A stretch of DNA of 64,000 bases from Flavobacteriales bacterium (GTDB lineage Bacteria > Bacteroidota > Bacteroidia > Flavobacteriales_F > PHOS-HE28). The stretch is from the NCBI GenBank assembly GCA_016716605.1, contig JADJWA010000001.1, forward strand, positions 3,145,001 to 3,209,000, given 5' to 3'. A program made the position numbers and the translations under genes. Positions 51,609-59,687 of this stretch are shown here, piece by piece (position 1 is the stretch's first letter; every line of letters starts with the position of its first letter). Under the pieces are notes generated by a model, which was given only the letters and a program-made list of their open reading frames with translations, was not told where the DNA came from and did no database searches.

Positions 51609-52688
51609 ATGAAGACGAAGATCATTCTCCAGACCGTGAGCGCGGTGTTGCTCGCCTCGGTCGTACACGCCCAAACCCCCGAGGCCTTCCGCTACCAGGC
51701 CGTGGCCCGCGATGGCGGCGGTCAGCTGGTGGTGAACACCGCCGTGGGCGTGCAGTTCCAGCTGCACCAGGGCAGCGCCGGCGGTACGGTGGTGTACGCG
51801 GAGACGCACAGCCCCACCACCAACGCCCAGGGTCTCTTCACGGTGGCCGTGGGTGAGGGCACACCGACCGCGGGCACCTTCAGCGCCATCGATTGGAGCG
51901 CGGGGCCCTACTTCGTGGAAGTGGGCCTGGACCCCGCCGGCGGCACGGCCTACACCACCATTGGTGTGCAGCAACTGCTCAGCGTGCCGTATGCGCTTTA
52001 TGCCACCAAGGCCGGCCCGCAGGGTAACGCGCCGGGCGAGATCCGGTATTGGAACGGTATCGATTGGGTATCGCTTCCTCCCCCTACTTCCGTCAACCTC
52101 TCGCTCACCTATTGCGGCGGGGGAAGCCTGCGCTGGGGCCCTTGTCCTGTGCAAGAGCGCCTGAACAATGGTGATACCCCCTGCCAGATCGCCAACAGCG
52201 GTGTGCCGCTGGATTCCCTCTGGGGCAAGAGCTACCTGGGCGGCCTGATCGCCTACCTGGACCCCAACACCTGCCAGGGGTTCGTGGCCGCCCCATCCGA
52301 TCTGTGGTCAAATACCGTGGAGTGGGTCACCGACCCAAGTTGCGAGGCCACCTTCATCGGAGGCACCTCCACAGGCTTGTTCACCGGTGCCACCAACACC
52401 ACCACCGTGGCGGCGCATCCCACCTGCGGGCCCTATACAACTGCATCGGCCGTCTTGTCCGCGGCTCCTTCCGGATGGTACTGGCCCTCAAGGGACGAAG
52501 TGCTACAGTTCTATTCGAACCTCCACCTGAACAGCCTGGGCGGGTTCACCAGCAGCTATTACCTCACGTCTTCGGAAGCCGGCGCCAGCTTCGCATGGCA
52601 GGTGAACTTCAACTCTGGGAGTTCCCCCACGGACGTCAAGTATGGCAATGGAGCATCGGGCCGCATCCGCACGGTCAAGTTCTTCTAA
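51609..52688 (+). CDS. Secreted Lcl/DUF1566-like protein 3
   Basis: A 359-residue paralog with signal peptide ending V-V-H-A-Q (about 20). The N-terminal beta domain is nearly identical to the other two copies and the linker is the shortest of the three. The C-terminal part keeps P-L-D-S-L-W-G-K-S-Y-L-G-G-L-I-A-Y-L, G-W-Y-W-P-S-R-D-E-V and Y-L-T-S-S-E but otherwise varies. It is 36 nt after paralog 2 and 12 nt before the BspA-like gene. Confidence 0.85.
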   Translation: MKTKIILQTVSAVLLASVVHAQTPEAFRYQAVARDGGGQLVVNTAVGVQFQLHQGSAGGTVVYAETHSPTTNAQGLFTVAVGEGTPTAGTFSAIDWSAGPYFVEVGLDPAGGTAYTTIGVQQLLSVPYALYATKAGPQGNAPGEIRYWNGIDWVSLPPPTSVNLSLTYCGGGSLRWGPCPVQERLNNGDTPCQIANSGVPLDSLWGKSYLGGLIAYLDPNTCQGFVAAPSDLWSNTVEWVTDPSCEATFIGGTSTGLFTGATNTTTVAAHPTCGPYTTASAVLSAAPSGWYWPSRDEVLQFYSNLHLNSLGGFTSSYYLTSSEAGASFAWQVNFNSGSSPTDVKYGNGASGRIRTVKFF

Positions 52689-52700
52689 CCCAGGTCCCCA

Positions 52701-54794
52701 ATGATCAAGCACATGAGCCATTTCCGATGCTACCTCCTCACCTTGGGCCTGTTGATGGCCAACTGCGCGGCGAACGCCCAATCGGCGAGCCCCACCGTGG
52801 TGGCCACCACGGGTGGTACCGGCACGGCCGGGAACATGACCCTGGACTGGACCCTCGGCGAGCCGATGGTGACCACCCTGGACAACGGCCAGCTGGTGCT
52901 CACGCAGGGCTTCCACCAGCCCGGCGGTGCCTTCCCCAGCGCATTGCCAGCGCCCTTCATCACCACCTGGAACACCGCCAATACCGGTACGAGTGGTTCC
53001 ACGGAGATCACCATACCCACCACCGGGGCTGGCTACCTCTACCACTTGGACTGGAACAACGACGGGGTCTATGACCAGTTCAACGTCACCGGCAGCGTGT
53101 CCCACGATTTCGGTGTTCCGGGCACGTACACCATCCGCATCACCGGGGCGTTCCCGCGCATCTTCTTCAACGGGGCGGGCGATCGCTTGAAGCTGCTTTC
53201 CGTGGACCAATGGGGGGCTACGCCATGGACCTCGATGGCGGGTGCCTTCAAAGGCTGCAGCAACATGAACCTCACCGCCACGGATGCGCCCGACCTCTCC
53301 CTAGTGACCGACCTGAGCGAATGCTTCATGGATTGCATCGCGCTCACCGCCGACCTGGACCAATGGGACGTCCTTGGCATCACCACCATGACACGCCTGT
53401 TCCGTGGCTGCACCCTGTTCAACGGGGACGTGACCACGTGGGCCACCGACAGTGTGACCGACATGTCGGGAATGTTCACGTTGGCCGGAACGTTCAACCG
53501 GGACATCTCGGGATGGAACACGTCCAAGGTAACGACCATGGCGGCCATGTTCTCCAATGCGGACAGCTTCGATCAGCCCATCGGCGTGTGGGACGTGGGG
53601 CAGGTGCAGTTCTTCAACACCATGTTCACACAGAACGATGCGTTCGATCAGCCCCTGAACGATTGGGATGTGCACAGTGCCGTGAACTTCTTCGCCATGT
53701 TCTCCCAGGCCACCGCCTTCAACCAACCGCTGGACCAATGGACCTTCGGTGCGGTGAGCCTCAGCACCATGTTCAGTGCGGCCACCGCGTTCGACCAGGA
53801 CCTGGGGGCCTGGGACATCAGCCAGGTGACCAACTTCCCCAACGTGTTGAACAATTGCGGAATGTCCACCGCGAACTATGATGCCACCCTGATCGGGTGG
53901 AGCACCTTGGACGCGGGTGAAACGCAGATCCCGGTGAACAAGACGCTCGGCGCCACGGGCCTTCACTATTGCCTGGGTGAAGCGGCGCGGAACACGCTCA
54001 TCGCAACCTACGGCTGGACGATCAATGATGCAGGCCTGTCGCCGACATGCGGAGGCGTATCGGTGGCGCTCCGCGTTTTCCTGCAAGGGCCGTACAACAG
54101 CGGCACCGGGTTGATGGATGATGGGCTTCGCGCGAACGGCTTGGTGCCCTTGAGCGAACCCTACACGGCGCTCGGCTACTCTTTCGTGGGTGGTGGTGGC
54201 GAGAGCACCACGCAACCCATCCTCGACTTCCCCGGCAGCAATGCCATCATCGATTGGGTGGTGTTGGAACTGCGCGACAAGAACGACAACACCAACGTCC
54301 TTCAAAGTCGTGCAGCGCTCTTGCAAGCCGATGGCGATGTGGTGGATGTGGACGGCTTCTCGTCAGTGAGCTTCGGCGTACCGTCGGACAGCTACTTCAT
54401 CAGCATCATCCACCGCAACCACCTGGGCGTGATGACCCTTGCGCCGGTGGCCTTGACCAGCACCGCAGCTTCCGTGGACTTCACCGATGGCAGCACGGCG
54501 ACCTACGGGGCGGAAGCGCAACAGGTGATCGCTGGGACGTATCTGCTCTGGGCCGGCGATGTCACCTTCGATGGTGATTTGAAGTACGTGGGCCAGGACA
54601 ACGACCGCGACCCCATCCTGGTGGCCATCGGCGGCACAGTGCCGACCACCGTGCTCACCGGTGAGTACCGCGCCGAGGACGTGAACCTGGATGGTGAGGT
54701 GAAGTACGTGGGCACGGACAACGACCGCGATCCGATCCTGCAGAACATCGGTGGCAGCGTACCTACCGCGGTACGGAACGCGCAGCTGCCCTAG
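52701..54794 (+). CDS. BspA-like (DUF285) surface protein with QLP module
   Basis: A 697-residue protein. Signal peptide ends A-A-N-A-Q (about 27). A short domain with L-D-W-T-L-G-E-P and L-T-Q-G-F-H-Q-P resembles that of the frameshifted gene. Residues about 160-410 are seven to eight DUF285/BspA-like repeats of about 25-30 residues with the patterns M-F-x-x-A-x-x-F-N/D-Q-P and W-D-x-x-x-V-x-x-x. The last ~243 residues are the shared C-terminal module ending QLP, whose last ~210 nt are almost identical in DNA to the end of the giant gene. BspA-like repeats often bind host or matrix proteins; here that is inference. Confidence 0.87.
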   Translation: MIKHMSHFRCYLLTLGLLMANCAANAQSASPTVVATTGGTGTAGNMTLDWTLGEPMVTTLDNGQLVLTQGFHQPGGAFPSALPAPFITTWNTANTGTSGSTEITIPTTGAGYLYHLDWNNDGVYDQFNVTGSVSHDFGVPGTYTIRITGAFPRIFFNGAGDRLKLLSVDQWGATPWTSMAGAFKGCSNMNLTATDAPDLSLVTDLSECFMDCIALTADLDQWDVLGITTMTRLFRGCTLFNGDVTTWATDSVTDMSGMFTLAGTFNRDISGWNTSKVTTMAAMFSNADSFDQPIGVWDVGQVQFFNTMFTQNDAFDQPLNDWDVHSAVNFFAMFSQATAFNQPLDQWTFGAVSLSTMFSAATAFDQDLGAWDISQVTNFPNVLNNCGMSTANYDATLIGWSTLDAGETQIPVNKTLGATGLHYCLGEAARNTLIATYGWTINDAGLSPTCGGVSVALRVFLQGPYNSGTGLMDDGLRANGLVPLSEPYTALGYSFVGGGGESTTQPILDFPGSNAIIDWVVLELRDKNDNTNVLQSRAALLQADGDVVDVDGFSSVSFGVPSDSYFISIIHRNHLGVMTLAPVALTSTAASVDFTDGSTATYGAEAQQVIAGTYLLWAGDVTFDGDLKYVGQDNDRDPILVAIGGTVPTTVLTGEYRAEDVNLDGEVKYVGTDNDRDPILQNIGGSVPTAVRNAQLP

Positions 54795-54814
54795 AAGAAG
54801 GCTTGATGCAACAC

Positions 54815-54839
54815 AAAGCCCGGCTCATCGCTGGGCTTT
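54815..54839. terminator. Hairpin between the BspA-like gene and ettA
   Basis: AAAGCCCGGC, 5-nt loop, GCTGGGCTTT: a 10-bp stem with one mismatch or wobble, between convergent genes. On both strands it ends in AAA/TTT, which fits bidirectional termination. Confidence 0.65.
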
Positions 54840-54858
54840 GCCTTTCCGTGAGGTGCGA

Positions 54859-56553
54859 TCACCCCCGCACCAATTTCCGGTACTTCATCCTGTGCGGCAC
54901 GATATCGCCGCCCAAGCGCTTCTTGTGGTTCTCCTCGTACTCGCTGAAGCCGCCCTCGAACCAGTACACCTGGCTGTCGCCCTCGAAGGCGAGGATGTGC
55001 GTGCACACGCGGTCGAGGAACCAACGGTCGTGGCTGATGATCACCGCGCAGCCGCTGTAATCCTGGATCGCTTCTTCGAGCGCGCGCAGCGTGTTCACAT
55101 CGAGGTCGTTGGTGGGTTCGTCAAGCAGCAGCACGTTGCTGCTCTGCTTCACGGTCATGGCCAAGTGGAGGCGGTTGCGCTCGCCGCCGGAGAGGATGCC
55201 CACCTTCTTGTTCTGGTCGGTGCCGCTGAAGTTGAAGCGGCTGAGGTAGGCGCGTGAGTTCATCACCACGTTGCCGAAAGTGATGTTCTCCAATCCGCCG
55301 GTGAGCACTTCGTACACGGTCTTGTCGGCCACCAGGTCCTTGTGGCTCTGGTCCACGTAGGCCATCTGCACGGTCTCGCCGATGCTGATGCTGCCGCTGT
55401 CGGGTTTCTCGAGGCCCATCACCATGCGGAAGAGCGTGGTCTTACCGGCACCGTTCGGACCGATGATGCCCACGATGCCCGCAGGTGGAAGCGCAAAGCT
55501 CAGGTTGTCGATGAGCAGTCGGTCTCCGTAGCCCTTGCTCACGTTCTTGAACTCGATCACCTTGTCGCCTAGGCGCGGCCCGTTGGGGATGAAGATCTCC
55601 AGCTTCGCCTCCTTCTCCTTCACGCTCTCGCTCTGCATCTTCTCGTAGTTCTGCAAGCGCGCCTTGCTCTTGGTGCGGCGCGCACTGGCGTTGCTGCGCA
55701 CCCATTCCAATTCCTGCTTCAGCACGCGCTGGCGCTTGCTCTCCTGCTTCTCCTCCTGCGCGAGGCGCGCGGTCTTCTGCTCCAGCCAGGTGGTGTAGTT
55801 GCCCTTGTAGGGGATGCCTTCTCCCCTATCGAGTTCCAGGATCCAACCGGCCACGTTGTCGAGGAAGTAGCGGTCGTGCGTGATGGCGATGACGGTGCCC
55901 TTGTACTGCTGCAAGTGCAATTCGAGCCACGCCACGCTCTCCGCGTCGAGGTGGTTGGTGGGCTCGTCCAGCAAGAGGATATCCGGATTCTGCAAGAGCA
56001 ATCGGCACAGCGCCACGCGACGGCGCTCACCGCCGCTGAGCACCTTGATCGCCGTGTCGCCCTCGGGGCATCGCAGCGCATCCATGGCCACTTCCAGCTT
56101 CTGGTCGATGTTCCACGCATCGCTCGCTTCGATCCTGTCCTGCAAAGCCGCTTGCCGCGCGATGAGCTTGTCCATCTTGTCCGGGTCGGCGAGCACATCC
56201 TCATCGGCGAACTTGTTGTTCACGTCTTCATATTCCTTCAGCAGGTCCATGGTCTCCTGCACGCCCTCGCGCACGATCTCGATCACGGTCTTGCTCTCAT
56301 CGAGCTCGGGCTCCTGCTCCAGGTGGCCGATGGAGTAGCCGGGGCTCAGGTGCACATCGCCCTCGTAGCTCTTCTCCTTGCCGGCGATGATGCGCATCAG
56401 CGTGGACTTGCCTGATCCGTTGAGGCCGAGCACGCCGATCTTGGCGCCGTAGTAGAAGCCGAGGTAGATGTCGTTGAGGATCTTCTTACCGGAGGGCAGG
56501 GTCTTGCCCACCTTCACCATATTGAAGATTATCTGGCGGCCTTCTTCGGACAT
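54859..56553 (-). CDS. ettA: Energy-dependent translational throttle protein EttA
   Basis: A 564-residue ABC-F protein with two ATPase domains and no membrane part, which binds the ribosomal E site and gates the first steps of elongation according to ATP/ADP level. Walker A1 is G-L-N-G-S-G-K-S-T at 43-51, signature L-S-G-G-E-R-R-R-V-A, Walker B L-L-L-D-E-P-T-N-H; the second set is G-P-N-G-A-G-K-T-T, L-S-G-G-E-R-N-R-L-H and L-L-L-D-E-P-T-N-D. The arm/linker region around 240-320 is basic and coiled. I use the ATG at 56553. A decayed copy of its 3' end is at 25967-26338. Confidence 0.95.
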   Translation of the reverse strand: MSEEGRQIIFNMVKVGKTLPSGKKILNDIYLGFYYGAKIGVLGLNGSGKSTLMRIIAGKEKSYEGDVHLSPGYSIGHLEQEPELDESKTVIEIVREGVQETMDLLKEYEDVNNKFADEDVLADPDKMDKLIARQAALQDRIEASDAWNIDQKLEVAMDALRCPEGDTAIKVLSGGERRRVALCRLLLQNPDILLLDEPTNHLDAESVAWLELHLQQYKGTVIAITHDRYFLDNVAGWILELDRGEGIPYKGNYTTWLEQKTARLAQEEKQESKRQRVLKQELEWVRSNASARRTKSKARLQNYEKMQSESVKEKEAKLEIFIPNGPRLGDKVIEFKNVSKGYGDRLLIDNLSFALPPAGIVGIIGPNGAGKTTLFRMVMGLEKPDSGSISIGETVQMAYVDQSHKDLVADKTVYEVLTGGLENITFGNVVMNSRAYLSRFNFSGTDQNKKVGILSGGERNRLHLAMTVKQSSNVLLLDEPTNDLDVNTLRALEEAIQDYSGCAVIISHDRWFLDRVCTHILAFEGDSQVYWFEGGFSEYEENHKKRLGGDIVPHRMKYRKLVRG

Positions 56554-56676
56554 TGTTTGGCGGTTGGAGGTTGCAGGTTGTTCCTTCGCTTTGCTCGGAA
56601 TGACCGGATGTTTCATCCAATGCTCGTGGAGAGCAACTGAGCCCAGCTCAGCGATGGAACAAGCAGCAAGGAGCTT

Positions 56677-58287
56677 CTAGCGCTTTCGGGCCGCGAATAT
56701 CTCCAATCGCGGCCACTCTTTGAAGTGGACGGGCTCGTCGAAGCCGTCGGCCGGCAATCCGCAGCGCCCGATCGCCTCCGTGGGGCTCGGACCTCCGCGC
56801 TTGCCCAAGGCGAGCAGCAAGGTGGATCCGGAGGGCATGGCGCCCTTGTAGGAGATCACCTGATTCAAGCGGTCGAGCGGCATGCCCTGGGCGAGGAGCT
56901 CGAAGCTCACGATGCGCTCCCAGCGCGCGTCGAAGCAGAGGCGGTCATCGGGCTTCAAGGTGGCCAGGATCAACGCTGCTCCGGGGCGGGTCTCGGCCTG
57001 ATGGCCCATGCGGTCCTTGGCCACGCCGGTGCCCGAGCCGAAGAGGATCAGCAGGCCCAGCGCGGCCCAGGCCGTGCGGCTGCGCTTGCCCATGCTCTTC
57101 ACCAGCTTCTCCTGGATCAGCTTCAGCAGGTAGAAGAGCGCGATGGACGATCCGATGCAGAAGAAGAAGATGGCATGCGACCAGGTGTAGGCGCCGCCTT
57201 CCTCGCGCAGCCCGATGGCCAACGGCACCGACCCGAGCAGCAAGGCGAACATGATCGCGCGGAACTTGCCCGAGATGTAGGTGGCGTGCAGCAATCCGCC
57301 GAAGCCGAGCACGAGCACCCAATCGTAGGAGGCATCCGCCGCGTACATCCAGAAGTCGATCACGCGGTCGGCGTAGCCTGCGCTGAAGGTGTCCCAGGTG
57401 CGATCGCCTTCGCTCACGTGGTGGAAGAGCCCGTCCACGCCGTGCTCCATCACCACCGGGATGTAGAAGAGCACGGTGGCCAGGAAGAGCACCACCACCG
57501 AGAGGCCGAGCATGGTCATCCGTTCACTGAGCGAACGCTGGTACTTGCCCAGCAGCGTGAAGAGCACCCAGAGGTAGCTCATGGCCGCCCCGTACACCAT
57601 GCTGGGCACGCTCCACATGCCCAAGGCGAGGAAGAGGCCCATGAAGGCCGCGCTCCACGGATTGTTCTCACGCACCAGATGGCGAGCCACCAGCAGTGCG
57701 GCCAGCAGCGCGCACCAGGTGATGCTGTAGCCCTGGGCCAGCGCGCTCAGTTCGATCAACGGCGGGCAACCGGCCACCATGGCCAGCGCCATCAGGGCGA
57801 TGTAGCGGTTGAAGAGGCTCCGCACGAGCATGTAGAACAAGGGCATGGCCAGCACGCCGGCCAGGAAGGCCGGGAGCCGCATGGCCAGGGTGCTGATCCC
57901 GAACACCGAGGTGCTCAGCTTCGCCAGCACCGTGTGCAGCACATGGTTGATCGGCAGGCTGTAGTCGGTGAGGATGGTACCCACCGATTGGGTGCCGAAC
58001 GAGATGTACATATTGGCCTCATCGATGGTGACCGGCTCGTTGAGCAGCCAGGCGCGCAGGGCGGTGCCTGCGAGGATCAACAGAAGCGTGAAGCGCTTGT
58101 GCGCGGCGCTGGTCTGCTTGGAATAGCGCTGCACAGCCTCGCGCAAATCGTGCTTGAACCAATGAAGGGCCGATCCCTGCTCACGCTCCTTGCGCTTCGA
58201 CCTTCCGCGCGACCGGTGCTTGATGCTGCTGGAGCGCCGGCTGCTCGGCTTGGTGGGCTCGTGGTATCCGGAGGTCCTGTGGTCCAA
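56677..58287 (-). CDS. GT39-like membrane glycosyltransferase (GT-C fold)
   Basis: A 536-residue polytopic protein. A basic, Ser/Arg-rich cytosolic N-terminus of about 65 residues precedes TM1; the first loop holds P-V-T-I-D-E-A-N-M, the acidic motif typical of GT-C enzymes (PMT/ArnT-like) that use lipid-linked sugars. About 10-11 TM helices follow. A smaller soluble domain after residue 440 ends the protein. The sugar and acceptor cannot be told from sequence. It lies 10 nt after the small membrane protein gene. Confidence 0.75.
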   Translation of the reverse strand: MDHRTSGYHEPTKPSSRRSSSIKHRSRGRSKRKEREQGSALHWFKHDLREAVQRYSKQTSAAHKRFTLLLILAGTALRAWLLNEPVTIDEANMYISFGTQSVGTILTDYSLPINHVLHTVLAKLSTSVFGISTLAMRLPAFLAGVLAMPLFYMLVRSLFNRYIALMALAMVAGCPPLIELSALAQGYSITWCALLAALLVARHLVRENNPWSAAFMGLFLALGMWSVPSMVYGAAMSYLWVLFTLLGKYQRSLSERMTMLGLSVVVLFLATVLFYIPVVMEHGVDGLFHHVSEGDRTWDTFSAGYADRVIDFWMYAADASYDWVLVLGFGGLLHATYISGKFRAIMFALLLGSVPLAIGLREEGGAYTWSHAIFFFCIGSSIALFYLLKLIQEKLVKSMGKRSRTAWAALGLLILFGSGTGVAKDRMGHQAETRPGAALILATLKPDDRLCFDARWERIVSFELLAQGMPLDRLNQVISYKGAMPSGSTLLLALGKRGGPSPTEAIGRCGLPADGFDEPVHFKEWPRLEIFAARKR

Positions 58288-58297
58288 GGGCGCTGGG

Positions 58298-58672
58298 TTA
58301 GCGGTTCACGTCCTGCATGCTCACGATGCTGTCCACCACGTACTTGCTGTGCCCGCGCCACGGAAGTGCCGCGAGGTACTCCCGGTAATGCAGGTTGAAT
58401 TGCTTGCCGCTGTTGACCATGAGCCGCTGCGCCACTTCAGGGTGCTCCACCGAGAAGAGGAACTCGAAGCTCTGCAGCGTGCCGGCCTGGCTGCGGATGC
58501 CGGTCTGGATCATCTTGCCCTCGTAGGTCTTGAAGAGCACGCCTTTATGCACCACGTAATTCAGCTCGCCGGCTTTCACGCCGGTGCCGAACACCCACCA
58601 GTACCGGAAGTAGGCCGCAATCGACAACACGATGGCCAAGACGGCGACCGCTTTCCAAAGATGCCTGCGCAT
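58298..58672 (-). CDS. Small membrane-anchored protein of unknown function
   Basis: A 124-residue protein with one N-terminal membrane segment (V-A-V-L-A-I-V-L-S-I-A-A-Y) and a beta-rich outer domain with G-V-L-F-K-T-Y-E-G, F-L-F-S-V-E and F-N-L-H-Y-R-E-Y. The F-K-T-Y-E-G motif is common in a small flavobacterial family sometimes mislabelled as 6-phosphogluconate dehydrogenase; no dehydrogenase fold is present. A TACTTTCG box lies just upstream (58685-58678). It sits between folD and the GT39-like gene. Confidence 0.72.
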   Translation of the reverse strand: MRRHLWKAVAVLAIVLSIAAYFRYWWVFGTGVKAGELNYVVHKGVLFKTYEGKMIQTGIRSQAGTLQSFEFLFSVEHPEVAQRLMVNSGKQFNLHYREYLAALPWRGHSKYVVDSIVSMQDVNR

Positions 58673-58721
58673 GGTGGCGAAAGTACCGGGCTTCGGCCGA
58701 ACCCAGAAACGTTGGCTTCAC

Positions 58722-59609
58722 CTAGCGCTGGGCCGCCTTCAGCGTGTTGAGCAGCAGGCTGGCGATGGTCATGGGGCCCACGCCGCCTGGCACGGGCGTG
58801 ATCCACGCGCATTTGGGCGCCACTTCCTCGAAGCGCACATCGCCCAGGAGCCGGAAGCCGCTCTTGCGCGAAGGGTCGTCGACACGGTGGATGCCGACAT
58901 CGACCACCACGGCGCCTTGCTTCACCATGGCCGCGCCGATGAGCCCTGGTTTGCCCGCAGCCACGATGAGGATATCGGCCTCGCGCGTCACGGCGGCCAG
59001 ATCGCGGGTGCGGCTGTGCGCCAGGGTCACCGTGCAATTGCCGGGATCGCTGTTGCGGCTCATGAGGATGCTCATGGGCGTGCCCACGATGTTGCTGCGG
59101 CCCACAACCACGCAGTGCTTGCCGCTGGTGGCGATGCGGTAATGGCGCAGCAGCTCCACGATGCCGCTGGGCGTGGCGGGCAGGAAACCATCGTGGCCCA
59201 GCACCATGTTGCCCAGGCTCACCGGGTGGAAACCGTCGACATCCTTGGCGGGGTCGATCGCCAGGGTGACCGCATCGGCATCGAGGTGATCAGGCAAGGG
59301 CAGCTGCACGATGAAGCCGTCGAGCTCAGCGTCGGCGTTGAGCGCCTGCACCTGCTTGATGAGTTCCTGTTGCGCGGTGGATGCGGGCAATCGGATCAAG
59401 GAGCTCTTGAAGCCCACCGCTTCGCAGGCCTTCACCTTCGCTTCCACATAAGTGCGGCTCGCGCCATCATCGCCCACGAGCACGGCCGCCAGATGCGGGG
59501 CACGGCCGCGCTTGGCCAGCACTTCCGCAGATTCTAGAGCAATCCGCTGCTTCAGCGCATCGGAGCAGGCACGGCCATCGAGTAACTGGTAGGTGGCCAC
59601 TTCACTCAT
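58722..59609 (-). CDS. folD: Bifunctional methylenetetrahydrofolate dehydrogenase/cyclohydrolase FolD
   Basis: A 295-residue FolD, which interconverts 5,10-methylene-THF and 10-formyl-THF. Catalytic Y54-x3-K58 is in S-R-T-Y-V-E-A-K, the Q-L-P-L-P loop is at 102-106, Asp 125 in K-D-V-D-G, the dinucleotide-binding loop V-V-G-R-S-N-I-V-G-T-P is at 168-178, and P-G-G-V-G-P-M-T closes the active site. Length and motifs are complete. The promoter lies at 59614-59643, only 4 nt upstream of the ATG, so the mRNA may be leaderless. Confidence 0.97.
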   Translation of the reverse strand: MSEVATYQLLDGRACSDALKQRIALESAEVLAKRGRAPHLAAVLVGDDGASRTYVEAKVKACEAVGFKSSLIRLPASTAQQELIKQVQALNADAELDGFIVQLPLPDHLDADAVTLAIDPAKDVDGFHPVSLGNMVLGHDGFLPATPSGIVELLRHYRIATSGKHCVVVGRSNIVGTPMSILMSRNSDPGNCTVTLAHSRTRDLAAVTREADILIVAAGKPGLIGAAMVKQGAVVVDVGIHRVDDPSRKSGFRLLGDVRFEEVAPKCAWITPVPGGVGPMTIASLLLNTLKAAQR

Positions 59610-59613
59610 GCTA

Positions 59614-59643
59614 CAAGGCTACGGAATTGCGTGATGTCGGCAA
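59614..59643 (-). promoter_or_regulatory. folD promoter (TTG-N19-TAGCCTTG)
   Basis: On the minus strand TTG (59643-59641), exactly 19 nt, then TAGCCTTG (59621-59614), one mismatch from TAnnTTTG. The -7 box ends 4 nt before the folD ATG. Confidence 0.6.
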
Positions 59644-59687
59644 CCGAACAGCTGGGCAGCGGGCAGAGTTGGTGGACTCGGCGCCCC

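Noticed and set aside
58298..58672. 6-phosphogluconate dehydrogenase
   Set aside because: Relatives of this small membrane protein often carry that label, but it is 124 residues with a membrane anchor and has no nucleotide-binding fold.
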